From Blepharisma stoltei (lineage: Eukaryota > Ciliophora > Heterotrichea > Heterotrichida > Blepharismidae), in NCBI GenBank assembly GCA_914767885.1, contig CAJZBQ010000017.1, forward strand, positions 558,001-622,000: a DNA stretch of 64,000 nt. Direction: 5' to 3'. Under the pieces are notes generated by a model. That model was not told the origin of the DNA and did not search any database. It worked only from the letters and a program-made list of their open reading frames with translations. The translations under genes were made by a program, and so were the position numbers. Positions 11,369 to 23,446 of the stretch are shown one piece after another; the first letter of the stretch is position 1, and each line of letters starts with the position of its first letter.

Positions 11369-11648
11369 CTTCTCAGCCCTTCATAAGCGAAAAACAATTG
11401 ATTTTTTATCTAAAAAACAATTCTCTTTTTGAACAAAAATTTTTTATGAAAAATATTTTGATATATAAATGACAATTAATATAAGGAAATCTCTAGCAAA
11501 TCAAGAGTTTGCATTTAAAAATAAATATAATGTATTAAATATTTGCTTTCAACTTTTGCTAAATATAATTTTTTAATTTAAAAAAAAAACTATCTATAAA
11601 TATTTTTACCGCCTCCCTTTTTGAAAGAACAAAATTTTTTTTTGGGAG
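11369..11648. mobile_element. Decayed MITE-A upstream of the 11761 gene
   Basis: Flanked by TTA (11366-11368 and 11649-11651). The left end, CTTCTCAGCCCTTCATAAGC, is a degenerate MITE-A terminus. The interior keeps the family core (GATATATAAATGACAATTA, then GAAATCTCTAGC), and the right end is TTTTGGGAG. Substitutions throughout suggest an old insertion. Confidence 0.65.
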
Positions 11649-11760
11649 TTAGGCATTATAATTAAAACTTAAAGTGCTATAATACTGCGAAATACTTCAT
11701 AAATATCTAATCCCTAATAAAATTTATCAACAGATCTAAATATCCTACTTAAAGCAAATA

Positions 11761-13043
11761 ATGTTTCAGAGAAAAATGAACGAAAAAATATTAATTGCTT
11801 CACTTGCCACTGAAAGTGAAACACAAAGATCCCCTGAAGATTTAAAATGAAAAAACTGTATATCTCTTGATGACTCAAGCATTTCTCCTTGAAAATCAAA
11901 TATAAATAGTGTTGATATTCTTTATCACAATAAACAAAAAAGTGAGGATTTCCCCTTAAAACCTATAGACAAGCCTTTAATTAGCTTGGCTGCTGCGAAC
12001 TTTAAAAAAGAAGAATCTAATAGAAAATCTCCAGGGCCACAGATAGCTCCTGCTGGTTTCAACGTCTCCAGACATGGGTCTACTACAAGAAGATCACTAG
12101 AACCTCAAATAATAATACAGCCACATTTAACCCTTCAAGATCACAGTAAAAAATTACTAGAAAACCGGCCATCTGCGATTTCTCCTGAAAAAGAAGATGA
12201 GCAAACAGTGAAAATAAGGAGGATATTGGAAAACGCCCAAATAGTCCATGAAAATGCAAAAAGTAAAGAATCCGAGCCAAATTCCCCTAAAAATTTTCCA
12301 ACTGTAAGAGAACTGCCTACTTTTGCTGTAAAAAACTCAAAAGCTGAGTCAATAAATCAGGTTAATCGCTCCTCAAGCACAAATAGAGCAGCAAACATGC
12401 TACAGTCAGCGAAAAACAAAAATATTGAATCAAAAAGTGCAAAGCCTGCTGAATTTGTAAAGAACAGAGTCCAGCCCCATCATGAATCTCATGAGTCAGA
12501 TACATTTGTAAGTTTATTTTCGTGACTTTCTAATAACACAAATAAACTGCCGCCCCTGCAAAAATCTCAAACAATTCAAAGCTGCATTTAAGTTGAAGCA
12601 TATGTTTAATAGATAATCTTAAAGGCCTGCTCCCTGATTGCCTTAACTTGGACCAACAGCTCTGATTAACGGTATATGAGCTGAGTCTAAATGCCGACCT
12701 GTTTCTGTCCTAAGTCTCTTAGAAACCTCTCTTTCTACACCAGCCTCAATGTAAAATGCTTCTCTTCAAGCCGAGACTCTCAAGAAGGCGAAAACTTCTT
12801 TCACTGAGCTGAGTTGTAGAAATGTGGCCCTAATTGCCATTTTAAATTGTGGAAAACTGCATTAAGTATTTTGACACCAATTATAATAGACCTAGCGTGA
12901 TCATGAAAAATCATATGGATTTCCAAAAGACGATGCGAAGCAACTCAAATAAGCGGTCAATTGTGAGCACAAAAGATGTGGCTAGACATTTTACGCAGCA
13001 GAGAAAAAAAGAAAAATCAAGACTGATTAAAATCATAGAGTAG
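11761..13043 (+). CDS. Hypothetical disordered protein, paralogue of the 10232 gene, split by a retroposon
   Basis: The first ATG is at 11761 (another in frame at 11776); the stop is TAG at 13041-13043. In-frame TGA codons at 11848, 11890 and 12523 read as Trp. The protein is Ser/Asn/Lys-rich and shares DDSSISPWK with the upstream paralogue. A 275-bp insertion (12589-12863) splits it; removal joins QTIQSCI to KYFDTNYNRPS in frame. The C-terminal part is basic (RHFTQQRKKEKSRL). No domain was recognised. The function is unknown. Confidence 0.6.
12589..12863 (-). mobile_element. Retroposon in the hypothetical gene at 11761
   Basis: Bounded by CTGCATT duplications (12582-12588 and 12857-12863). 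Read on the minus strand it begins near AAAATGGCAATT, like the 5' ends of other retroposons here, and ends in a GATTATCTATTAAAC-type tail. Precise removal restores the host frame. Confidence 0.65.
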
Positions 13044-13197
13044 AATTGAGAAGCTTGAAAATTCAGTCAAAAAGGAATGATTAGGATTTATGTAATATAA
13101 TTATAAATTTCAATTTTTAATCATTTAGCCTTAAAATTGCTTATTTACATGCTAAAATTTATACTTTGCTAAGGGCTAGGCATACTTTTCTAATAAA

Positions 13198-14309
13198 ATG
13201 GACGATATTCCATTAAGAAAGATTATTGAGCAGCAAAAAGTAGGAAAAGAGAAGCCAAGATCACACTCCCCACCGAAAAAATTCGAAAAGCACAGCAAAC
13301 ACGCTCCAAAAGAAATCTCATCAAAACACCCCGTTTCTCGCTTCAAAAAAATCAAATTCCCAAAGCCAGATGAAGATCCAGAGCACGGGATTTTCACCAA
13401 AAAGATAAAGAAAAGAGACCCTCGGTTCGATAATCTTTCAGGCAAATTCAACCAGGGCTTTTTTGAGAAATCTTATTCATTTATTGATGATTATCTCTCC
13501 CAAGAACTCAAAGAGCTTCAAGAGTCTCTTGATGATCCAGCCTATGCTGCTGACAGAGGCAGAATAAAAGAGCTAATTATCAAGAAAAAACATAACATAA
13601 AAATTGTGAGGACAGACTTCCAGACCTCATGGCCCTTTTTCTTTAACACCAGCAGGCAACAGCCCAGTGTGAAGGGGAAGGGTAGAAGAGGCTGGTAATT
13701 CTTTATGTATGCCAGCTAGATTTTTCTCGGGCCCTAGGGAGCTAGTCCCTGGGGCTTTAAGTTTTTGCCTCCAAGACCATTATTGGAAAAGGGCAGGACC
13801 AGCTACAGCCCATAGCGGATGATAAAGGGCTCAAGAGGTGGCATCTGCCAAGAAACTGGGAGTTCGGCCTAGGTGATGAGTCCGTAGACTCTATGAGTCA
13901 TGAAAGTCAAGACCGGTTGTGCGAATCCCTTGTCTGCAGCGGCGAGGAATGCTGTCTGCCAGGCTCGTTCGGGGATCCCTAGCCCTGTCTAGGACAACTG
14001 CTTACTTAATCTAATCTGACCAAGAAAAAACAAGAAATTCAGCGAGCCAAAGACGAACAAAGATACACAAATGTAAAGCGAAAAATGATGAAAGAAGAAA
14101 GAGAAAAGGTAAAAGCAGGAAAAAAGCCGTATTTCTTTAAGAAAAAGATAATCAAAATGCAAGCTATGAAAGAAAAATTGGAAGAACTTAAAGAAACAGG
14201 AGAGATAAGCAAGTATCTTAAGAGGAAAAGGAAGAGAGAAACAGCCAAAGAAACAGCTGAAGTCAATAAAGCACACAAAAAGAGAAAAACTGAGCAATTT
14301 GATAGCTAA
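13198..14309 (+). CDS. RRP36: rRNA-processing protein RRP36 homologue, split by a retroposon
   Basis: The first block (13198-13626) has a basic N-terminus and then KRDPRFDNLSGKFNQGFFEK and YSFIDDY, the signature start of the RRP36 domain. The second block (14022-14309) gives EEREKVKAGKKPYFFKKK and KYLKRKRKRE, the signature C-terminal part. RRP36 is a nucleolar factor needed for early 35S pre-rRNA cleavages and 18S rRNA maturation. Removing 13627-14021 joins RTDFQT to KKKQEIQRAKDEQ in frame. After that the length (about 237 residues) is normal for the family. It is convergent with the nucleoside hydrolase gene, 70 bp away. Confidence 0.88.
13627..14021 (+). mobile_element. Retroposon in RRP36 with TAATC tail
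   Basis: A GC-richer 395-bp insertion flanked by GACC on each side (13623-13626 and 14018-14021). It ends in CTTACTTAATCTAATCTG, a short tandem tail typical of this retroposon group. It shares CAGCAGGCAACAGCCCAGTG and following segments with an opposite-strand copy at 44590-44945. Removal restores the RRP36 frame. Confidence 0.8.
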
Positions 14310-14378
14310 ATAGAAATTTTCTGAAAATAAAAAATAAAAAAGGATAATGTTAAAGCAAGCTTAATGTTTAATTAAGAT

Positions 14379-15566
14379 TTAGCTTATAGAATGAAGAAAT
14401 AAAGCCATGATTTTTTCTAAATCTAGCTTTTCAACTATCTTTAAATTAGCATCACCTCCTTCATTGATTTCTTTCATATCTGAGCATCCCCAATTGACTA
14501 CTGTCATTCCTCTTGTATAGCCTCCATTCAGCTCTACAAATCCCTTCCTTAATGAATACTCTTTGGCTATTGACTCATCAATAGCAATATAGCCTGAGCT
14601 TCCTTTTGTCTCAAACTATACCGATGCCTTCCACGTCATAAGGAATTGGCTTTACCAACAGAGTTGGTGAGACTAATTCCCAGATGGCAAATCTCTAATT
14701 TACAGTAAGTCTATAATCTAGGGAGTTGATTTTACTAGCAGAGTTGATAAAACCAACTTCCCTTCCGATTTCAGAAGACATCAAAATATCCAAAGCCAAA
14801 AGAAGGCTCAGGCTATACATATCGTGATCGGGTCACAGAAAAACACATGGCTTTCTCCTCCTACAATAGTGGTAATTTCTCTCACAAAATTTCCTTGAGG
14901 TGTTGCCCCATGAGTATAGCTATTTAAAAATTCTGAAGTAAACTTATGCTCTCTGTCAATGCAGGTTTCCCAAGGCACGATCTCTAGGAGAGGAAATCTT
15001 TCAAAAACTATATGAGAAGCTTCAGGATCGCACCAAATGTTAAATTCAGCAGAAACAGTTATATTGCCTTTTCCATGAACTGCAGCACCCATAACAAGAA
15101 CTCTTTTGAACTTAGTTGGCAAAGCAGGATCAAGACAGACAGCTAAGGCTAGGTTCGTTAAAGGTCCAATTGTAGCTATGCTGACTTGGCCTGGATGCTC
15201 GTTTGCAATGTCGATTATTGCTTGTACAGCATGCTTGGATTGGGGTTCAGGGATGTCCTCTGCCCCTCTGCTCGGGTTTGACCAATAGTTATTGAGGCCA
15301 TCTACTCCATGAATTGATGCACAGTCCGTTAGGTCGTTGATTAGAGGCTTTGCGGAGCCTGAGTAATAAGGAATATGAGTTTTGTTACAGACACGTAATA
15401 TTTCCCCAATATTTTTATTCACCTGGGGAAGTGGAACGTTTCCTGCTACACTTGTGATAGCAACGACTTCGAAATTGTGATATTCTTGGCATTTCAGTGC
15501 GAGTACTAAAGCTTGGGCATCGTCAACCCCAGCGTCTGTGTCAATGATCCACATATTTTTTGACAT
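14379..15566 (-). CDS. Inosine-uridine preferring nucleoside hydrolase, interrupted by an IES
   Basis: This enzyme hydrolyses the N-glycosidic bond of nucleosides for purine/pyrimidine salvage. The start MWIIDTDAGVDDAQAL carries the Asp-rich Ca2+/ribose site of the family; GPLTNLAL and the NIWCDPEA motif follow. The C-terminal block (14379-14587) gives ELNGGYTRGMTVVNW, the usual family ending. Removing the IES at 14590-14817 joins CDPITICIA to IDESIAKEY in frame and yields about 320 residues, the normal size. The salvage role fits a heterotroph that takes up nucleosides (inference). Confidence 0.9.
14590..14817. mobile_element. 228-bp IES with inverted ends in the nucleoside hydrolase gene
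   Basis: Bounded by TA with inverted termini TAGCCTGAGCTTCCTTTTG (left) and, reversed from the right, TAGCCTGAGCCTTCTTTTG. The interior holds a second imperfect inverted pair around GGAATTGGCTTTACCAAC. TA-to-TA removal restores the enzyme frame exactly. Confidence 0.88.
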
Positions 15567-16095
15567 TTTATTTGAAACAAATTGGTGCCATCTTTTACTA
15601 GAAATAAGAAAAGGCGAACATTAAATGGCAATTAATTTCTCTATTTTTCGGGTTCTAATTACAAACTGGTTCTTAATGCATAATATAAGGAAAGTTAACT
15701 TTTTTTATTGGAAAGAGTTGGTTTGGAGAATTAGATAATGCAAATAGCAGGTACTCAGGAGTTAAATAATGTTTAAAGACATAAGAAAGGAACTTATGAT
15801 TAAAGCTCATATTAATGATAAGCTTTTATTAAGTATTAATTTAGATTTCAATGCTATTATTTGATTTTTGAATTATAAATTTTTATGATGTTAAAGTTAA
15901 GAAGACTAGGAAAAGATTATTTAGAAAAGAATAGAATAAATTTTATATTATTAGAAATAAAAAAATATTAAAGAGTTTTTATAATAAATTTGATCGTAAG
16001 CATATGCTAAAATTAGCCTTATGTTATAATTTAGTCTATAAAAGTGCTTCTGAAATCTTTCTCAGTTGGCTAAAAATATACAATTACAAATAGTT
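15567..16095. other. AT-rich intergenic region
   Basis: No gene, recognised repeat end or insertion family seen. It separates the nucleoside hydrolase start from the 3' end of the TBC gene, both on the minus strand. Confidence 0.5.
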
Positions 16096-16995
16096 TTAAG
16101 CTGGCTCAATTTCATTGAGTTCAAGTTCTTGATCATTCCTAAAAGCAGTGAATAGTGTTCCTAGATGGTACTCTTCAAAGCATTCCTTTACCATTCTCCT
16201 CCTTAAAAATTGATAAAGTTCCTCTGAGTTTAATTCTAAGATTTTTTCTCTTTTAAGTTCCAGCATTTTTGATAAAAGCCTATGCATTAATTTTTCCCCT
16301 TCAAGCAAAAACAAATCCATAATCCTCACAGAAATATCAAGCGGAGTATCATATAAAAATATTGTGACCATATATTGTGCAAAACACGATACCAAGGTCA
16401 GCTCATTTTCTTCGATATGCTCCAAAATTTCTGGGAATCTATATTTTATACTTTTTTCTGTGTTTTTGATCATATTAATAAGCTTCGGTGTCCCATTTCT
16501 GCATATCTCTTACGTAAACATAAGTCTTCAATTATACTCGAACATGACTTGCACAAAAGCCCAAAAAGCCAATTCTTCATTTGAAATTTGCATAATTAAG
16601 CAGGCCACAATAAATCCCATTCCTTGGCAATACCCGACCTCTGGGTCATAATTGGCGTAGGCATATAAAATATTGCACAAAGCTCTCTGGCCTTCTCCGC
16701 CTCTTTCACAAAATAAAAAATGATCAGGAAATGTCCGATGTAGATCTCGTTCTATTGCATTTGCTATATTTGGATCAATACTTTCAAAGAGTCTATTATA
16801 CACCCCTGATGAAAATTGAAGGGATAATTGAGAAGCTCTGGTTAAATATGCCCAGATCTCGCCACGAAGATCGTCTGGGACTCCATGAATTAGACTATCT
16901 CGGAGTCGAAGCTTGGAAACATTGTCAAAATCATTTCTTTTGATTATTAAGTCTCATTCTTCTCGGGAAAATGTTTTGTGTAGGCGAGATTTCAT
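16096..16995 (-). CDS. TBC-domain Rab GTPase-activating protein
   Basis: A compact protein of about 295 residues consisting mostly of a TBC domain, which stimulates GTP hydrolysis by Rab proteins in vesicle traffic. Both catalytic fingers are visible: the Arg finger in IERDLHRTFPDH and the Gln finger in GYCQGMGF. The N-terminal GVPDDLRGEIW motif is also typical. A 15-nt intron (16499-16513, GTAAGAGATATGCAG) removes an in-frame TAA and rejoins MFT to NGTPK. In-frame TGA codons are Trp. The start is the ATG at 16995. No insertion element interrupts it. Confidence 0.88.
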
Positions 16996-17610
16996 TGTGG
17001 GATGATGACGGTGGTTAGGTGATTCTCTCATTTTTTGTTCTGACAGTTTTTAAGATTTTAACTAAAAATGATAATAAGTAAAGTATGAGCCCTGCTAAGT
17101 TCTAAAATTTGGTGAGAATTTTAATGAGCTTTGAAAGAAATATTTTGATGTCTAATTACTTTAAAATATTAGAAAAAGGTAAAATCCATAAGTAATCGAA
17201 ATTTAGAATTGAACTAATTATTAAAGATTTATTGAATTTTTTGCTCAGATTAGTTCTCTCAGTGAACTTTTCCTTAATTCGCATATTTATTATGCGGGTT
17301 CGTTTACCACTTGCATCATCTAAGTTAAGCAAGACTCTATACTGTAATTATTAAGCATTTAAATTTGCTCTTAAATAATAGAAGTAAATAGTTATTTTAA
17401 TAATTATTGGATATTAATTCAAGATTTTCATAGCTCTAAGTTGAGATAAACAAAAATATATAACCGTAAATCGGAAAATGTCTGAGCCACACAATTGACA
17501 ATAATTTTTGTTAAAATGAGTTAAAATTCTTTATCGAATTTAGTTCTTATCAATATTTCTTATCAAAAAATATTTATTATGAATTTTATATTGAATTCTA
17601 ATAAAATTTC
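16996..17610. other. AT-rich divergent intergenic region
   Basis: Upstream of both the TBC gene (minus) and PAS copy A (plus). No gene or clear repeat seen, so promoters for both probably lie here; no motif could be assigned. Confidence 0.45.
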
Positions 17611-20600
17611 ATGAAAAAAAATCTAAAAAATTTAGACGAATTTGAGGATGAAGATTTCTTAGAAAAATCCCTCTTCGCAAGCAAAATCAAAGAAAATATA
17701 TTCAGAATATTAGGCGATCTTTTTAAGACCGAGTACAGCACAAAAGTAAGGCTTAAAGAGCAAGTCACTTATGAAATTCTGACAAACCTAATTTTAGCTA
17801 TGCAGCTCACATCTTTAACCTGGTACCCAAGCATAAATATTGAAGGGTGGGAATCATGTGTAAGCTTTTGGCAAAGTGTCGGAGTTGCAAGTTATGATCA
17901 AGTTTGTGCTAGCTTTGGGGTTATGAATTTCTGCTTCTACGGCACAATATCTCTTGTTGGTGTGTGCCTTCTTTCGTTCTTTATATTTTGGCTTTTCATA
18001 TATTTTGAAAAACAAATTCCCAAGATTGTAACAATTTTTCCGAGGAAAATCGCCATTTTCCTCTCAACACTAGGATTAATTCCTAGCTGGAATTTGTCGC
18101 TCATGATAATGAAATATTCACTTATCAATGCAAACTCTGTAGATGAATATGATGGAAATACATCAGCTAGTAGCTTGAATTATGGAATCCTAGGATTTAT
18201 CTTGTCTTTATTTACTCTGATTGCTTTACTTCCTTTCCTTTTGTTTTCAGAAGCATTTAGATGCGACATAAAGCACACCAACGGTAAGAAAAACATAAAA
18301 GCACGGTCTTCTGTCCAATTAGACCTTGAGATTCGTAGCTTTTATATATTCATGAGTATTTCATATGTAACGTTTGGGTCGAATAACATATTGATTCATC
18401 AGGTAATTTTGCTTATTTTTTCAGCACTCTTATTTATCAAGTGCCTTTTTTATCTTCAATATTATAACATCATACAAAACTTTATTCAGGCCAGCGTTTT
18501 GGCTTCTATTACGAGCACTTTGGTTATTTTCATTTTTGGTCAAATAATGAACAACGCGTTAATTATTGTAGTGTTCAATTTATTTATGCAACCAATGATG
18601 ATTTTATTTGCTATTTATATTGTCAAAAGAAATTACAGCAAATTAAAAGAAAACCAAAACGTGCCTAAAAACCAATTTGAGTTTGAAAGAAAAATGAGGC
18701 ATTTACTAATGGACAAAACTATTGAAGACAAAATTTCAGTGCTTAATTTATTCAATAACTGTGCAAAAGATATCAATTTTAATAAAGATAAGCTTTTTAT
18801 TATTTGGGAGTTCAATTTTTGTATTGCTGTCATTAAAGATGAAAGGCTTGCGAGGATGAAATTATCGCAAGTTCGTCATTTTGAAAGCTCTTTTGAAGGA
18901 GATATACAAGAGTGAAGGATTTTTTACTGGCTGGTTTCGAAAAAGTTTACAGCTTTTCCTGACACTCTTTACCTGGAGTATTTAAGCGATTTTACCTTGG
19001 TGCGAAAACAAGATGAAAAATTATGCGATTTATTGGTTGATTTGCAGTCAGAATTTTCGCTGAGAGTGCCTAGGATGAAAAAACTTGAAATGCTAGTAAG
19101 CAGGGCTTGCTGCTTAATAAAAAGGACTGATGAAGGCTATAAACAACTAGTGAGAAAGTTTAAGCAAATAGATGCCATGGAGAACTACACAAGTTTTCTA
19201 TACAATATTATGAATAATCAGGAAGAAGGAGACAAACTGAACAGAAAGAAAAATGGACTAGAAATGAATATCAGGAAAAATAATGGACATGACCTTGAAA
19301 ACTATGGACGGGACATATGCATAATGCTAATCACCTGTGAAGATGAAAATTTCGGAAAAGTGGTCTATATAAATGAAAAAGCAAGAAATTTTTTAGAAAT
19401 TTCTCTTAGCAATGCATTGGAATGCCACAACTGAGACTTCATACCTAAGCCTTACTGTGCGTGGCATGAGAAAAGAATGAAGACTTTCTTTACAGAATTT
19501 AATACTTCTTTCACTTGGTGCGATTGGCTCTTTTTACAGACTAATAAAGGCTATTTAAAAGAATGCAATTTAATTATAAAAGCTACAGCTATGCATAACG
19601 CCCAATATTTTTTGGTTTCCTTTGAGTCTCTAGACACAAATAGGCAGCTTGCACTAATGACAAGAGATGGGACCGTTACTGCTCATAGTTTGCTTTTCTC
19701 ACAATCAATCGGCTATAAGGACACAGAAGTCAAGAACTATCATATTTCCCATCTTATACCAGACTTTGATATAAATACGAGACCAATAAATAAGCCGAAA
19801 CTCGTAAGTCAAAACGGGCTACAATTTGCTATAGTTTATATGGAAAAACTTGTGGTGACGACCACGATTTATTTTTTATTTGTTGTTCAGGACGAATTAG
19901 AAATAGAGAAGCTATTAAAAGGGAAAAGCCTTCAGGAAACTATTTTTATGGATGAAATTAAAGAAGATCTGATAGGAATTTCAAGCCATGGGGAAAAATA
20001 TGAAGCTCAAGAGCTGCAAGGCAAAGTAGAAACAGATTTTTTAATTCCAAATAAGGCTAATTCGCCAAAAAACAGTACAAATCAAGGTGGAAATGATAAT
20101 TCTACAATTCCAAACTCAAGCAGCAATACATCGCGGATGATAAAAATAAGTAATTAAAATTCAGAGCATTGCCAAGATTTACTTTTGAGGTCCAAGAAGC
20201 ATATTAGATTTTTGCAGTTGGTTTTGATGCTAGCTGTAAGTTATAGTTAGATAATTTCGACAATAGGATTTTTGGGAGCCATTTTACAGTATATGAAGCA
20301 TGATATTTCTACTCTTACTTCAACAGTTATTTTTAGGGATTTAGGCAATATGATATAGCTTTTGAGCATTTTTATGTCTTCTTAGTTTTTTTTAATTGCT
20401 TTAAAATTAAACATCATCACAATTTTATTTTTTGATAAGATAAATAGAAAGAAACTCTATAAGGCTTAGCTATAACTGGTCTGAGGCTATATATGACATT
20501 GGACTTTCTGCTAATTTTGCAGAAAGGCTCGATCAAAATTACAAAAATAATGACCCAGTGGAGTCAGCAATAGAAAATTTAGACAAAACTTCTTTGTCTT

Positions 20601-22553
20601 TAATTGACACTCGTAATAAAATTTTTGATGATTTTGAAAGATGAAGCTATTGTGAAGCTTATAAAGCTGTCACTAAGCCAATAATTCCCTTATGAAACTT
20701 TGATGAAAAAAAGCCAAAAGTAGTTTACGATAACATTTACAATATGCTGAACAAGTTTATATTCAATGTAAAAATTATATAGAGCCAAAATATGATTCAA
20801 AATATATATACAAAAGAAGATTACGAAAATCATGCAAAATTTATCATTGCAAACGGGCTTGGAATTGGATATAAAAGCCTCATTAATAATCTCCATGAAT
20901 TCGAAAGCTGTGAGGCTGATGCTATAGAAAAAATAAGCTGAAAAATAAATTTTTTATTATTACTTGGGGTCGCAATTTCTTCTATCTTGTTTGGAATAAT
21001 TGTATGGCTCTTTGCTATTGTTTCGAGAAATTATGATAAATTTTGGAATTTTCTTCTGAACAATGCTCAATTTGCATTGCTTTCCTTAAAAACTGCAGCT
21101 ATTGAAAGGCTTATAGCTCTTTATGACAATAATATCGCCTACGAAGAGACTGATCATGGTCATTATAAAACAAATAGAAAAATCAATTCGAAACTTCAGA
21201 TAAAATATACCTTAAGATTGACAATATTTTTTTCCATCACGCTTACTTACTTATTATTAGTCCAATTGTATCTCTACCCAAAATGTGAAAATTCCTTAAA
21301 AATCCGCCCTAAAATGCTTATCATACTGGCTAATAAGCAAAAGTTTTTTCTCACGGAGAAAGTTAATTTTTTTTTTTAAAACAAATTTATATATATTTTT
21401 TTTTTCAAAATATTTTTTTTTCGAAATTTAAAAAAATCCTAATTCCCAAAAATTGGAAAGCTACTACATTTCATTATAATAATTATCACTTATATATCAA
21501 AATTTTTATATTAAAAAAATTTTTGTTCACTCAGGGTGTTTTTTTGGGCAAAAAATGGCGATTTTTCTAATGGTTTTGTTCACTCACGGAGGGGGGGAGT
21601 AAATGAGAGGGTTTAATTATTATTTCAAAATGATTTTATATTTATTTTAGAACAACGCTAAATTACTTTTAGCTTCTAAGAGGCCATTTCTTAAAGAGTT
21701 TTAGCCTTATATCTATAAAATAGCTTTCCTGATGTTTAAAATCCAATATTTTTTTAAATATTTGAAATAGAAATAAAATTTAATTTCGAGGTATGGATGC
21801 ACGCTGCTTAAAATTAATAGAATTTCTTGGGATTTCATTATTATATATCAAACCATTATTTGAATAAATATTTTATCTAATTTTTTTCTTCTATATTATT
21901 TTCCTTGAAAATAAAGATTTCTCTAATGATTTTGCTCGCTAACCAAAAGGGAAGTTAACAATTTTGAAGCAAGAAGGTCACTATTATCCAGATTCTCAAT
22001 TTTTGCCAGAGAGCTATATTACCCATATTTGATTCACAATTTTGACGACTCCTTCGATTTCAGCAATATCAAATCACTAATGGACAGAACAGCTAAATTA
22101 ATTGAAGAAAAAAGCATTGAGCTGCTAAGAAATGACTTTCAAAACTTGATGTCTCAAGAGTTAATTAACTCTATTTTCGAGCAAAGCAATCAAACTGTCT
22201 CTTTCCTTAATTTCGGTTCGTATTCAGGGATTGACATTACAAAATTTGATCTACTAGATGCAGCTTTTAATTCTAGTAAGAACTCAGAGGGCATGCAGAT
22301 ATTGCTCAGCTTGACTAAAGAAGTGGAAAACGAAATTTGGGATGAATTGCAGATGGCTGAGAATGATTCCAAGAATATCATAAACTCAGAGATAGACATC
22401 ATTGTATATACCACTATTGCTTATTCATTGATTCTATCTGGGGTATTTTGCTTTTATTATTTTCCATATATGAATCAAGAAATTAAGAAACTTAGCCTCT
22501 ATTCTATACTACCAAGTATTTTGCAAATGGAGGCTGGAGACCCATTCGCCTAA
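17611..22553 (+). CDS. PAS/TmcB-like multi-membrane sensor, copy A
   Basis: A protein of about 1380 residues. About nine hydrophobic segments span the first 370 residues. A helical TmcB/TmcC-like linker (WEFNFC, DERLARMKL) and a PAS-like domain around 545-690 (FGKVVYINEKA, IKATAMHNAQYFLVSF) follow. Then come a disordered stretch and four further membrane segments around two extracytoplasmic loops. Three 15-nt introns lie at 20150-20164, 20236-20250 and 20768-20782. Two IESs (20330-20474 and 21336-21957) must be removed for a continuous frame. It is the most diverged of the nearly complete copies. It is probably a membrane receptor; ligand and output are unknown. The Tmc name rests on overall layout. 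Confidence 0.78.
20330..20474. mobile_element. 145-bp IES in PAS copy A
   Basis: An AT-rich segment with several in-frame TAG/TAA codons. Removal between TA at 20328-20329 and TA at 20473-20474 joins TSTV to NWSEAIYDIGLSA, which aligns with the other copies (YDFELSA). Terminal repeats are very short (GTTAT against ATAAC). Confidence 0.65.
21336..21957. mobile_element. 622-bp compound IES in PAS copy A (nested MITE-A)
   Basis: Bounded by TAA triplets (21334-21336 and 21956-21958). A well-preserved MITE-A right end (GTTCACTCACGGAGGGGGGGAG, split here by position 21590) lies inside an older, decayed element that continues to 21957. Removal joins LIILAN to NNFEARRSLLSRFS in frame. Confidence 0.72.
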
Positions 22554-22727
22554 TATTTATAAATATTTATACTAATTTACTATCAATAGCCTGGCTAGAA
22601 GCAGTTTGAGGGGGCCAGAGAAGTTTTAGACCTTGAAGATAGCGTTTTTTCTTCTCCATGCAGCAGAAATATATGAGAAACTAACATAATAATACAAATT
22701 CATTTTCAATGACACCCCTTAATATAA

Positions 22728-23030
22728 TTTATCAATGTTTTTTATATTCAGTTAAAGCCATTTGAAAAGCCAAATAATTTATATATGCCAAAAAAAATTG
22801 CCTTCCTATGACTATTGGGTATGATCTTCGCAAAATAGCCTAAAAATGGCATGGTAGGAATCCAACCCATTATGGCACCTATAACGAAAGAAGATATTCT
22901 AATTAGGTGATCTCTGCCCAAAGCGGGTCAAACCATCATAACTTGTTGGAGGCTTATACGACTTTTTTGTTTTGATTACCATTAGCATCAACAATAGACT
23001 AAATTGGTATATAGCTTATTGCCCTTAATA
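22728..23030 (-). pseudogene. Unidentified ORF fragment between PAS copies A and B
   Basis: The minus strand reads about 75 codons without a stop (TGA=Trp): QQVMMVWPALGRDHL, GAIMGWIPTMPFLGY, NSHRKAIFFGIYKLFGF. The composition looks coding (hydrophobic helix plus basic tail), but no start or upstream exon is visible before the MITE-A at 23044. It could be the 3' end of a gene truncated here. Not recognised. Confidence 0.35.
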
Positions 23031-23043
23031 TTATTTTAACTTA

Positions 23044-23430
23044 CTCCCCCCCCCCCCCTCCGTGAGCGAACAAAACCATTAGAAAAATCGCCATTTTTTG
23101 ACCAAAAACCCACCCTCCGTGAGTGAACAAAAATTTTTTTAATAGAAAAAATTTTAATGGAAAAAAATTTTTGATATATAAGTGATAATTAGTATAATGA
23201 AATCTAGAGCTAATTCTGTTTTAATTTAAACAAATTGCGTTTTAAAACATAAATTTTGCAAATTAAATTAATATTTGCTTCCCAATTTTTGCAAATTAGG
23301 ATTTTTTTAAATTTCGAAAAAAATATTTTTTATAAAATTTATATATAAATTTTTTTTAAAAAAAAAAATTAACCCCCCTCCGTGAGCGAACAAAATTTTT
23401 TTTGTTCGCTCACGGAGGGGGGGGGGGGAG
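23044..23430. mobile_element. Intact MITE-A (387 bp) downstream of PAS copy B
   Basis: Flanked by TTA (23041-23043 and 23431-23433). It shows the full family layout: the terminal motif TCCGTGAGCGAACAAAA at the left, a second copy about 60 bp in, an AT-rich core, then a head-to-head hairpin of two motifs at the right. It ends 16 bp from the copy B stop codon. Confidence 0.92.
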
Positions 23431-23446
23431 TTATAATCAATTTTCA

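Noticed and set aside
13176-14300. Several minus-strand hydrophobic frames
   Set aside because: Antisense to the basic RRP36 coding sequence, which has clear family motifs.
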